From a virus: a DNA stretch of 43,681 bases. Position 1 is the first letter of the stretch; each line of letters begins with the position of its first letter. Location of the stretch: the IMG/VR virus record IMGVR_UViG_3300025889_000227, positions 1 to 43,681 of that record; one strand, given 5' to 3'. Positions 13,325 to 18,996 of the stretch are shown here, piece after piece. The position numbers and the translations under genes are program-made. Below the pieces are notes generated by a model. It saw only the letters and a list, made by a program, of their open reading frames with translations. It searched no databases and had not been told where the DNA came from.

Positions 13325-14119
13325 ATGGCGCGCATCAGGACCATCAAGCCCGAGTTCTGGGCATCCGAGCAGGTGATGAACTGCTCGCGTGACGCCCGGC
13401 TGCTGTTCGTCGGCATCTGGAATTTCTGCGACGACCACGGCCGGCACGTCATGAGCGCCCGAACGCTCAAGGCCGAAGTGTTCCCCGGCGACGACGACAT
13501 CACCGCCGCGGACGTTCAGCGAATGTTCGACGAGCTTTCCGAGAACGATCTGGTAAAGCGCTATGTCGTTGACGGGAAAGAGTATTTCGAGGTCACGGGC
13601 TGGCGCCACCAGAAGATCGACAAGCCCCAGCCGGCGAAGCATCCGGGACCATGCGACTATCATTCGCCGACCATTCCCCGAATGGTAGCCGAACCATCGC
13701 CGACGGAAAAGGAAGGGAAGGGAAAGGAAGATCTCTCTAACGAGAGATCCCCCCCTATGGCCCCCCCCAAGCCATCGAATGCCTCGTCCAAGCGAGGAAG
13801 CCGGTTGCCCAAGGACTGGACGTTGCCCGACGACTGGCGAGCGTGGGCCGAGACCGAGCGGCCGGGCCTAGACATCGAGCGAACGGCGGCGGATTTCCGC
13901 GATTACTGGCATGCGAGGGCCGGCCCGCAGGGCGTGAAACTGGACTGGCTGGCGACATGGCGACTGTGGGTGAGGAGGCAGGCCGATGGGGGCAGAACTG
14001 GCGGGAATCAGCCACGTCGCGGGCAGCTTACCGACGCTGAACGCCGATCACTCATCGCTGGCGGCTACGCTGAGTCGATGGCGCGTGAGCGATCCCTTGC
14101 CGCCTGGGACGACGGCTGA
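13325..14119 (+). CDS. O-like replication initiation protein
   Basis: A 264-residue protein. The N-terminal part RIRTIKPEFWASEQVMNCSR and LLFVGIWNFCDDHGR, with LKAEVFPGDDDITAADVQRM, is the winged-helix domain seen in many phage replication proteins. A Lys/Glu then Pro/Ser linker (about 115-158) follows. The C-terminal part LPDDWRAWAETERPGLDIER and DFRDYWHARAGPQG..LDWLATWRLWVRR matches the DnaT/primosome-like helicase-loading domain. By analogy with lambda O it should bind the origin and recruit helicase. The linker is encoded by DNA with inverted repeats and a purine tract (see 13670-13760), where an origin could lie. The next replication-type gene starts inside its 3' end. Confidence 0.8.
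   Translation: MARIRTIKPEFWASEQVMNCSRDARLLFVGIWNFCDDHGRHVMSARTLKAEVFPGDDDITAADVQRMFDELSENDLVKRYVVDGKEYFEVTGWRHQKIDKPQPAKHPGPCDYHSPTIPRMVAEPSPTEKEGKGKEDLSNERSPPMAPPKPSNASSKRGSRLPKDWTLPDDWRAWAETERPGLDIERTAADFRDYWHARAGPQGVKLDWLATWRLWVRRQADGGRTGGNQPRRGQLTDAERRSLIAGGYAESMARERSLAAWDDG
13670..13760. other. Candidate replication origin inside the initiator gene
   Basis: Within the linker of the O-like gene: inverted repeat ACCATTC-CCC-GAATGGT (13670-13686), a related CCATCGCCGACGG nearby, a 27-base all-purine tract (13705-13731), then hairpin GATCTCTC-TAAC-GAGAGATC (13730-13749) and C-runs. Lambda-type origins also lie in the middle of the O gene. No classical iterons of constant spacing are visible, so the assignment is tentative. 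Confidence 0.4.
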
Positions 14120-14657
14120 GGCATGCCGGGCCATCGTGGAGTATGCCGAGGCATGGGCGCGACCATGCGGCAAGCAGGCGGCAGCGGTGATGCTGGACCG
14201 GCTGTTCGCCATCTGGCCGCCGGCATCGCAGGCCGCGGCAGCGGTATGGATCGACGTCGTGGCGGAGAAGCCAGGCAAGCCCGTCGCGGATGCCATCGAA
14301 CGGCTGTTGCGCTGCGCCAAGCAGTACCCGCCCAAGCCTGCCGATCTGCTGGCCGAGGTGGCGCAGGACGAGCGGCTGCGGAAGGTCTACGTGGCGAAGC
14401 TGAAGGCCGAGACGGCGTTGCGGCTGCTGCGGGCGAACGAGCGCATGGCGGCCTTGTGGGAGGCTGACAGGATCGAGCGCGACGAGCGGATGGCGGCATT
14501 GCGGGAACGGGTTGCAGGGCGCCAGGAAGGCGCTACGGGCGGCCTGAAGCGCATCGAACCGGGTGAGGACGAGTTGGCCGCCGGTGAGGCGCAGGCGAGG
14601 CTTGAGCGCGACCGCAGGGCCTTCCTTGACGCGCTGGCGGCAGAGGGGATCGAGTGA
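13986..14657 (+). CDS. Replication-type protein, possible helicase loader (P-like slot)
   Basis: A 223-residue protein. The ATG at 13986 has a strong GAGGAGG 7 nt upstream, so this start is chosen although it overlaps the initiator gene by 134 nt in another frame; GTG at 14085 is an alternative. The middle part, YAEAWARPCGKQAAAVMLDR and AEKPGKPVADAIERLLRCAK, is helical. The C-terminal half is a long charged helix or coiled coil (RLLRANERMAALWEADRIER). In lambdoid phages this slot holds the helicase loader P or a DnaC-like protein, but no Walker A motif is present. The role is inferred from position only. Confidence 0.68.
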   Translation: MGAELAGISHVAGSLPTLNADHSSLAATLSRWRVSDPLPPGTTAEACRAIVEYAEAWARPCGKQAAAVMLDRLFAIWPPASQAAAAVWIDVVAEKPGKPVADAIERLLRCAKQYPPKPADLLAEVAQDERLRKVYVAKLKAETALRLLRANERMAALWEADRIERDERMAALRERVAGRQEGATGGLKRIEPGEDELAAGEAQARLERDRRAFLDALAAEGIE

Positions 14658-14968
14658 TGGCGAAGTTTCGGAAGCGGCCCGTCGTGATCAAGGCGTTCAA
14701 GTTCGCGACCCCGATGGAGGATTTCCTGCCGGGTTGGCTGGCAGACGCGATGCGGGAGAAGCGCGTTCGGTTCGTCTCCAAGGGCGAGGACCTGCCGTAT
14801 CTGCTGATCGAGACGCTCGAAGGCACGCATCGCGCCGACCTCGGCAACTGGATCATCCGCGGCGTCAAAGGCGAACTCTACCCGTGCAAGCCGGACATTT
14901 TCGCGCTGACCTACGAGCCGGCCGATCCGGGCGCGCTGGCGGATGTGGTCGGCGAGGCTGCGGAGTAG
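14657..14968 (+). CDS. Phage protein of the PGDYG-like type
   Basis: A 103-residue protein starting MAKFRKRPVVIKAFKFATPM. GTG at 14654 is an alternative start, but ATG 14657 makes a TGATG overlap. The segment LLIETLEGTHRADLGNWIIR, then GVKGELYPCKPDIFALTYEP, is a very common small phage domain, normally with PGDW where this one has LGNW. Function is unknown. Last gene of the rightward early operon, followed by a strong convergent hairpin at 15015-15043. Confidence 0.82.
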   Translation: MAKFRKRPVVIKAFKFATPMEDFLPGWLADAMREKRVRFVSKGEDLPYLLIETLEGTHRADLGNWIIRGVKGELYPCKPDIFALTYEPADPGALADVVGEAAE

Positions 14969-15014
14969 GATGCGGATGCCGTCGCGGCCGTCCATGCTGG
15001 CCGCTGGCGGAAGT

Positions 15015-15043
15015 CCGGCCGGGGGATTGCGGCCCCCGGCCGG
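15015..15043. terminator. Strong hairpin between convergent operons, ATTGCGG-loop family
   Basis: CCGGCCGGGGG (15015-15025) pairs perfectly over 11 bp with CCCCCGGCCGG (15033-15043) around loop ATTGCGG. It separates the rightward gene ending at 14968 from the leftward gene ending at 15051 and may stop transcription from both sides, though no T-run follows. The same loop with different stems recurs at 15901-15917 and 16574-16590, always beside the word CCATGCT. Confidence 0.65.
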
Positions 15044-15050
15044 GCGCTTC

Positions 15051-15881
15051 TCAGGCGGCGCCGATGTTCTTCAGGACGCACTCAGCCGCCCAGCGAGCGC
15101 CGTTGTTTAACTGACGCTGCCACGCGCCAGCGGACGGACTCCAGCGGAAGCCGCGCGCCTTCAGTTCGGCGCGGGTCGCCTCGTCGGGTTTGACGGGGAA
15201 GATCAGCCGCAGCCGGTTGTCGTCGGCGTCCTCGATCACGCGCACGTCGCCGATGATCTTCTCCGTCGTCTCGGCTTCCGACTTCGCCTCGATGGTCGCG
15301 AGCCGCGCCTTCAGCCGGTTGATGTTGGCGTTATTGTTGCTGAGCGCGTAGGACGGGAAGCCGGTGCGCCCGGCAAAGTCCGGGGCGAGCAGTTCGGCCG
15401 CGGCTTTCTCGGAGAAGGTGGGCGCGTGCTCCCGCAGCCGGGCGACGTAGCGGGTCCACGCCTCGCCGCTGTCGGGGCCGGTGACGCCGGCCTTGATCGC
15501 CGCGCGAACGATCTTGTTCGCCTCGCGCATGAACGTCTGCTGCGCCTCCAGCCCGGCGATGCGGGCGGCGAGCTTGTCGTCTGCATCCGGGTCGTCCGAC
15601 GAGATGGCGTGGTTCTCGGTCGTCGCGCGCCGCTCCAGGTCGTCGGCGTAGCGCGATGCCTCGATGCCGCGCCGCATGGCGTTGTCGGCCCGCTCCATCG
15701 CGTTGCGGTGCTTGCGTTCGGAGTGGTGCCCGACGAGGATCGGCTGGCCTAGCGGGATGCCCGAAACCTCTTCGCGCAGGTCGGCCTTGCGGAAGTCGGC
15801 CGCGGCCTTCTTCCGGATGCGGTCGGCCCGCTCCAACATACGCTCGCGACGGTCGGCTTGCTTGCGCTCATAGACGTTCAT
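15051..15881 (-). CDS. DUF3560 family protein
   Basis: A 276-residue protein starting MNVYERKQADRRERMLERAD, with GGAGGA 7 nt before ATG 15881. A longer frame to 16259 is a shadow. The DUF3560 hallmark is the coiled N-terminus followed by SGIPLGQPILVGHHSERKHR (about 44-63) and DNAMRRGIEASRYADDLERR. The C-terminal part (RGFRWSPSAGAWQRQLNNGA, then RWAAECVL) recalls the small PAGW/GAWQR module of antirestriction-type or mobile-element proteins. DUF3560 proteins are common on plasmids and phages; function is unknown. It is the last gene of the leftward accessory cluster. Confidence 0.87.
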   Translation of the reverse strand: MNVYERKQADRRERMLERADRIRKKAAADFRKADLREEVSGIPLGQPILVGHHSERKHRNAMERADNAMRRGIEASRYADDLERRATTENHAISSDDPDADDKLAARIAGLEAQQTFMREANKIVRAAIKAGVTGPDSGEAWTRYVARLREHAPTFSEKAAAELLAPDFAGRTGFPSYALSNNNANINRLKARLATIEAKSEAETTEKIIGDVRVIEDADDNRLRLIFPVKPDEATRAELKARGFRWSPSAGAWQRQLNNGARWAAECVLKNIGAA

Positions 15882-15900
15882 CGTAGTTCCTCCATGCTGT

Positions 15901-15917
15901 CCGGGATTGCGGCCCGG
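15901..15917. repeat. ATTGCGG-loop hairpin, copy 2
   Basis: CCGGG-ATTGCGG-CCCGG. In the leader of the DUF3560 gene, about 20 nt before its ATG and separated from it by the ribosome site. The loop is identical to those at 15026-15032 and 16579-16585, while the stem bases differ but still pair. Confidence 0.65.
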
Positions 15918-15973
15918 TCGGATGCCGTCATCCGTCACGACGCCGCCCGCAGACGGCGCCGGAAGAGATGGCG

Positions 15974-16555
15974 TCAGGCGTAGGCGGTCCAACTGTCGGA
16001 GCCGTAGGCGCGGACGTTTCCGACACTGACGGTTGGCTGCATCTTGTAGGCGCTGGCGTAGCTGGCGATCCGCACCGCGCCATCCTTGGCGACCTTCCGC
16101 ATCGGCTCGTCGATGTACTCGCCGACCATCGGGACGCAGGTTCCGCGACACCATCCGGTTTCCGTCGTCTTGGCTGCGATCTTGCGGATCTCGACCATGC
16201 GAGCGCCGACCAGCGCTGTCACCTCGTAGTAGTCGATATTGGTCTGTTCGTAGCCCCACGAGCAGCGGAGCACGTCGCCGACATCGAGGCCGCGTCCGAC
16301 TGCCTTTGCGGCGGCCTTGCGGTCTGCCTTGTATGCCGCGCGCTCGCGAACCGCCTGAAAATGCTGTAGAATGCGCTCGTCGCGGCGGGCCTCCGTGGTG
16401 AACCGGAAATGCCAGTCGGGCTTGAACCGCTTGCCGCTGTAGGCGACGGCGTACAGCTTGTCGTTGACGGTGTGAACGTAGGCCACCGCGTCGGATTGCT
16501 TGTCGCTGATCTTGATGGCGCCCTTCGGAACGTACAGGCGGCGAATTTCGGTCAT
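15974..16555 (-). CDS. Phage/plasmid protein found with DUF3560 genes, function unknown
   Basis: A 193-residue protein starting MTEIRRLYVPKGAIKISDKQ. Striking conserved-looking parts are YSGKRFKPDWHFRFTTEARR (39-58) and QHFQAVRERAAYKADRKAAA (64-83), then VLRCSWGYEQTNIDYYEVTA (about 95-114) and GWCRGTCVPMVGEYIDEPMR. The last portion is beta-rich (SVGNVRAYGSDSWTAYA). I know similar proteins only as hypotheticals next to DUF3560 and ArdC-type genes on mobile elements. The leader contains hairpin copy 3 and the purine-rich AGCATGGAGACGAGACG before ATG 16555. Confidence 0.78.
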   Translation of the reverse strand: MTEIRRLYVPKGAIKISDKQSDAVAYVHTVNDKLYAVAYSGKRFKPDWHFRFTTEARRDERILQHFQAVRERAAYKADRKAAAKAVGRGLDVGDVLRCSWGYEQTNIDYYEVTALVGARMVEIRKIAAKTTETGWCRGTCVPMVGEYIDEPMRKVAKDGAVRIASYASAYKMQPTVSVGNVRAYGSDSWTAYA

Positions 16556-16573
16556 CGTCTCGTCTCCATGCTT

Positions 16574-16590
16574 CCCCGATTGCGGCGGGG
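16574..16590. repeat. ATTGCGG-loop hairpin, copy 3
   Basis: CCCCG-ATTGCGG-CGGGG, 19 nt upstream of the ATG at 16555 on the minus strand. The stem is changed at both sides relative to copy 2 (CCGGG/CCCGG), so pairing is kept while sequence is not. The loop and the adjacent CCATGCT word are conserved. Confidence 0.65.
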
Positions 16591-16648
16591 CGAGGCTTGG
16601 CCCTCGGGATGCCGGCTGCGGCGGATGCGGCAGCCGGACACCGGAAGG
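16591..16648. repeat. Intergenic double-hairpin element, copy 1
   Basis: Plus strand CGAGGCTTGGCCCTCGGGAT, then CCGGCTGC and GCAGCCGG (8-bp stem, 10-nt loop), then ACACCGGAAGG up to the stop codon of the next leftward gene. The order and flanks are shared with 17013-17065 although the second stem differs. Forms the spacer between two leftward genes. Confidence 0.55.
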
Positions 16649-16972
16649 TCAGCGGGCGGCGTAGCGGGCGAGCCGCGCGTCGGCGTCATCGGCGCGCAGG
16701 TCGATGTGTTCCACCACGAACGCCCGCGCCCCGGTCGACCACACCCACAAGTCATACGGGTTGCCGTTGCTGTCGAACGTCAGGTGGCGCATCGGCCGCG
16801 TCTTCATCGCGGAGTCGCGCACCTCGTAGCAGGGCATCGGTTCGGCCGGGTTGGCGGTGCGCCATGCGCCGCGCGGATAGCCTTCTGGGCGGCGTGCCAT
16901 GCGCTCGGCATCGGCCGCGATGTACGCCTTGGCGGCGGCGATCAGTTCGGCGGCGGTGTAGTGGTTGCTCAT
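16649..16972 (-). CDS. Hypothetical protein of the leftward cluster
   Basis: A 107-residue protein starting MSNHYTAAELIAAAKAYIAA, with GGAGGA 5 nt before ATG 16972; an in-frame ATG at 16984 is less well placed. The helical N-terminus is followed by a compact part with MPCYEVRDSAMKTRPMRHLT and NPYDLWVWSTGARAFVVEHI, a beta-rich pattern. The C-terminus is acidic. I do not recognise the family. It has its own leader and hairpin spacers on both sides. Confidence 0.7.
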   Translation of the reverse strand: MSNHYTAAELIAAAKAYIAADAERMARRPEGYPRGAWRTANPAEPMPCYEVRDSAMKTRPMRHLTFDSNGNPYDLWVWSTGARAFVVEHIDLRADDADARLARYAAR

Positions 16973-17012
16973 GCGATCCTCCATCAGATCGGCGGCCTGA
17001 AGCAGCCGCAGT

Positions 17013-17065
17013 CGAGGCTGTCCCTCGGGATGGCCGCCCGCGTTGGCGAGCGGCGCACCGGAGGG
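17013..17065. repeat. Intergenic double-hairpin element, copy 2
   Basis: CGAGGCTGTCCCTCGGGATG, then a GC-rich pairing region (GCCGC with GCGGC), then GCACCGGAGGG directly before the stop codon of the gene at 17066. The outer words match the copy at 16591-16648, while the inner stem bases differ. Confidence 0.5.
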
Positions 17066-17323
17066 TCAGCGGTAGCGGTCGATGCCCAAGCGATGGTTCA
17101 GCATGCGGGCGATCTCGTAGGCGTCGCCCTTGGCCTGTATGCCACCGCAGAGCACCATGTCGGTTACGCCGACGTCGCCGCCGCGCCGATGCACGTTGTA
17201 CGGCCAGCCCTGTTCATCGCGCCGATGCGCGCCGTTCTCGTCTTCGCTGCCGACGTACCAGCCCGGCGCGAACCGTTCGGTTTTGTCGTCCCATTGCAGC
17301 ATGTCATTGAACTGACGGGTCAT
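17066..17323 (-). CDS. Small hypothetical protein
   Basis: An 85-residue protein starting MTRQFNDMLQWDDKTERFAP, with GGGAGAGAGA just before ATG 17323; the ATG at 17347 lacks this. Contains GWYVGSEDENGAHRRDEQGW and VTDMVLCGGIQAKGDAYEIA, with C-terminal HRLGIDRYR. Function is unknown. The spacer to the next gene (17324-17382) can fold CGTCCGCA against TGCGGGCG with one mismatch, as between other genes here. Confidence 0.68.
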   Translation of the reverse strand: MTRQFNDMLQWDDKTERFAPGWYVGSEDENGAHRRDEQGWPYNVHRRGGDVGVTDMVLCGGIQAKGDAYEIARMLNHRLGIDRYR

Positions 17324-17382
17324 GTCTCTCTCCCTATCCGCCCGCACCTATGGTAAGATGCGGACGCTCTTTGAATGGTGGA

Positions 17383-17643
17383 TCAGGCGGCCTTGCCGTG
17401 GTTCTCGCCGCCGCACTCGCACTCGCACTTGCGCCCCTTGGCGTCGGTGCAGCGTGCGTCGCATCTGTGGAACGACGGGAACCGCTTGAACTCGATTTTG
17501 CGCTCGACCGTATGCCGCTCGCCGCATGCCGGACATTTGCCCGTGAAGTGACGAGCCGCCGTCGAAACCGCGCCGTCGTGGTGGACCATATCCAGGCGAA
17601 CCACGGCGCCGCCGCAAGTGGTAAAGTATCGGAACTGTGCCAT
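17383..17643 (-). CDS. Cysteine-rich, probably zinc-binding protein
   Basis: An 86-residue protein with eight cysteines: C10, C37 and C40 (GKCPACGERH), C61 and C65 (HRCDARCTDAKG), and C73, C75 and C77 (RKCECECGGENHG). Two metal sites are plausible. The ending CDARC...C.CECGG.NHG recurs in hypothetical proteins of phages and plasmids near DUF3560 genes, which is the setting here. GAGGGAGAGA lies before ATG 17643. Likely nucleic-acid-associated; function unknown. Confidence 0.75.
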   Translation of the reverse strand: MAQFRYFTTCGGAVVRLDMVHHDGAVSTAARHFTGKCPACGERHTVERKIEFKRFPSFHRCDARCTDAKGRKCECECGGENHGKAA

Positions 17644-17668
17644 CGTCTCTCCCTCTCAGCATTCTGGG

Positions 17669-17689
17669 AAGCCCGCAACGCGCGGGCTT
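17669..17689. repeat. AAGCCCG/CGGGCTT intergenic hairpin
   Basis: AAGCCCGC (17669-17676) and GCGGGCTT (17682-17689) form a perfect 8-bp stem with a 5-nt loop. It fills the 53-nt gap between two leftward genes. Related stems lie at 17999-18022, 18052-18075 and 18260-18284. Confidence 0.65.
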
Positions 17690-17696
17690 GGAGGTT

Positions 17697-17984
17697 TCAG
17701 GCTCCGATGAAGGGGAGCGGCTTGCCGTCCATCTCGACGTCATGCATGGTGCGGCCGGTGAAGCCGACCCACCATTCGCCGAGCTGCGTATGCGGGCGCG
17801 GCTGCCGCTTGGGGGTGAACTGCGTATCGCCCGAAATGCCGAGCTTGGCGACGACGTGCTCGCCGCGCAGGTGGATTGCCTTGGTGAGCGTGACGTTGGA
17901 CAGCCGGGCCGCGTAGGCGATCAGGAACGCGCGCCCGTCAGGATGCCGGGCCGCGATCTCGTACTTGGTGCTCAGGTATGCCAT
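17697..17984 (-). CDS. Hypothetical protein of the leftward cluster
   Basis: A 95-residue protein starting MAYLSTKYEIAARHPDGRAF. GGAGGGAGAGAGA lies immediately upstream, the strongest ribosome site of the cluster. It looks mostly beta-stranded (LIAYAARLSNVTLTKAIHLR, then GEWWVGFTGRTMHDVEMDG). No recognisable motif. Flanked on both sides by AAGCCCG-type hairpins, which suggests separate processing or termination between the genes. Confidence 0.7.
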   Translation of the reverse strand: MAYLSTKYEIAARHPDGRAFLIAYAARLSNVTLTKAIHLRGEHVVAKLGISGDTQFTPKRQPRPHTQLGEWWVGFTGRTMHDVEMDGKPLPFIGA

Positions 17985-17998
17985 GTCTCTCTCCCTCC

Positions 17999-18075
17999 AA
18001 GCCGACCGGAACGGTCGGGCTTGCCGGAATGCTGTCAGGGTGCGTCTGGGAAAGCCCGCCCCGTAGAGCGGGCTT
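17999..18075. repeat. Two AAGCCCG-type hairpins in tandem
   Basis: First: AAGCCGACCG (17999-18008), loop GAA, CGGTCGGGCTT (18012-18022), with one bulge. Second: AAGCCCGC (18052-18059), 8-nt loop, GCGGGCTT (18068-18075). They lie between the leftward genes 18081-18242 and 17697-17984 and share stem ends with the hairpins at 17669-17689 and 18260-18284. Confidence 0.6.
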
Positions 18076-18080
18076 GATGG

Positions 18081-18242
18081 TCAGCCGTTGGGTTCGGCCG
18101 TCCGGTATTGCTGGGTGGCCCACTGGTCGATATGGCGCATTTCCTTGTCGTATTCAGACTGCGACATATCAGACGCTAAGAAACGCGCATCGAGTCGATT
18201 CACCATCGATTCAACGCAGCGTTCGATCTGATCCTCGGTCAT
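18081..18242 (-). CDS. Small hypothetical protein, first of the leftward cluster
   Basis: A 53-residue frame, MTEDQIERCVESMVNRLDAR, then FLASDMSQSEYDKEMRHIDQ and WATQQYRTAEPNG. GGAGG stands 9 nt before ATG 18242. It is acidic, helical, and similar in feel to small phage proteins that end in a WA.. helix. The predicted leftward promoter near 18501-18529 would drive it first, through a 260-nt structured leader. Function is unknown. Confidence 0.65.
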   Translation of the reverse strand: MTEDQIERCVESMVNRLDARFLASDMSQSEYDKEMRHIDQWATQQYRTAEPNG

Positions 18243-18500
18243 TGCGTTGCGCCTCCATCAAGCCCCGGCATGATCGCCGGGCTTGCCGAGACGCACCCTA
18301 GAGCATGTCCTGGCCAGCGCGGGGATCGCGCCGGGCTTGCCGAGACATGCTCTTGTTTTCCTTGTAACGGTCGGAGGCCACTATGTTTTGGCCGCCTTAT
18401 CCGTGCCTACGAGGGTTGCATCTCCCCTTATGTGTCGCCCCGTAGAAGGCGTCGGCTTGTGTCTGGTTTGTGTGTGCTCCCGCGCTGTTCCGATATGGAT

Positions 18501-18529
18501 AACTTAATATCACGGAACGGGGCACGCAA
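18501..18529 (-). promoter_or_regulatory. Predicted leftward promoter for the accessory cluster
   Basis: Minus strand TTGCGT (18529-18524), 17-nt spacer, TAAGTT (18506-18501). The imperfect inverted repeat TTCCGATAT/ATATCACGGAA overlaps the -10 region and part of the spacer. Moderate match to sigma-70. Confidence 0.38.
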
Positions 18530-18545
18530 GGGGAAAATCGCGACC

Positions 18546-18573
18546 TTGCAAAAATAATTTGGCTGGCTATGTT
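18546..18573 (+). promoter_or_regulatory. Predicted rightward promoter, apparently leaderless
   Basis: TTGCAA (18546-18551), 16-nt spacer that is A/T-rich, TATGTT (18568-18573). The expected start falls on the A of the ATG at 18580, and no ribosome-binding sequence precedes that ATG. Confidence 0.45.
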
Positions 18574-18579
18574 GTGGGC

Positions 18580-18783
18580 ATGGACGAGCAACCGAAACGC
18601 AAGCCGGGTCGCCCCGCAGGTCGCACGCAGACTGCCGTGATCCAGGTTTACGCCACGCCGGCCGAGCTTGCCGACCTCGACACCGAACGCGGCACACGCT
18701 CCCGGTCAGACGTCGCACGGGAGGCGCTCGCGCATTGGATCGCCCGCGCACGTCGTCGCCGCTCGACAGGCGCGCCCGACTAG
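18580..18783 (+). CDS. Ribbon-helix-helix (CopG-like) DNA-binding protein
   Basis: A 67-residue protein starting MDEQPKRKPGRPAGRTQTAV. TTG at 18559 is a possible earlier start, but it lies before the -10 box of the predicted promoter. The basic N-terminus contains an AT-hook-like KPGRPAGR. The strand TAVIQVYATPAELADLD (18-34) and helix SRSDVAREALAHWIARARRR (41-60) give the RHH fold. It is probably a local repressor, acting on the divergent promoters directly upstream, where an imperfect inverted repeat lies. Likely translated from a leaderless mRNA. Confidence 0.78.
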   Translation: MDEQPKRKPGRPAGRTQTAVIQVYATPAELADLDTERGTRSRSDVAREALAHWIARARRRRSTGAPD

Positions 18784-18815
18784 ATATCGCGCTCCGTTCG
18801 TGGTAGGGTGACAGC

Positions 18816-18986
18816 ATGTGTGATGCGTTACATACGGACGAGCTCGCGCCGACCTCAGCAGTTAGCGCCGGCCGCTCTCGCGCGCCTCTCGGATGCCCCC
18901 TGCCATCGCCCGGCACAGACCGCGCCATCGCCCATCAGGACGGCATCCTGCACGCCGCTCACTTCGAGCAGCGCCGCGCCGACTAG
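18816..18986 (+). CDS. Small hypothetical protein
   Basis: A 56-residue frame (MCDALHTDELAPTSAVSAGR, then a Pro/Gly middle and AIAHQDGILHAAHFEQRRAD). AGGG lies 7 nt before the ATG. The competing frame, an upstream extension of the next gene, reads as Ser/Arg/Pro-rich shadow. The C-terminal helix resembles that of many small phage proteins of unknown function. The next gene starts 10 nt after its stop. Confidence 0.5.
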   Translation: MCDALHTDELAPTSAVSAGRSRAPLGCPLPSPGTDRAIAHQDGILHAAHFEQRRAD

Positions 18987-18996
18987 AGCCGCAGAA

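Larger units (their letters stand above)
18243..18579. promoter_or_regulatory. Divergent control region without genes
   Basis: This 337-base stretch holds no convincing gene. It contains a hairpin (AAGCCCCGGC 18260-18269 with GCCGGGCTT 18276-18284) and a larger structure with a 10-bp stem, AGAGCATGTC (18300-18309) and GACATGCTCT (18344-18353), enclosing GCGC pairs. A T-rich TTGTTTTCC follows, giving a terminator-like shape on the plus strand. CCGGGCTTGCCGAGAC occurs twice (18278-18293 and 18331-18346). The A/T-richer segment 18490-18520 holds TTCCGATAT and ATATCACGGAA, an imperfect inverted repeat that could be an operator. Outward promoters are listed separately. Confidence 0.55.

Noticed and set aside
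14387-14995. Minus-strand frame starting at the ATG inside the CCATGCT word next to hairpin copy 1
   Set aside because: Its start resembles the repeat context of real leaders nearby, but the body is antisense to two coupled rightward genes and shows no domain.
15015-18284. CRISPR-like array in the hairpin-rich region
   Set aside because: The repeats are palindromic, differ in stem sequence and are separated by whole genes. There are no short regular spacers.
18808-18996. N-terminal extension of the DUF5681-like protein from GTG 18808
   Set aside because: The added 63 residues are Ser/Arg/Pro-rich shadow sequence and collide with a better-supported small gene at 18816-18986.
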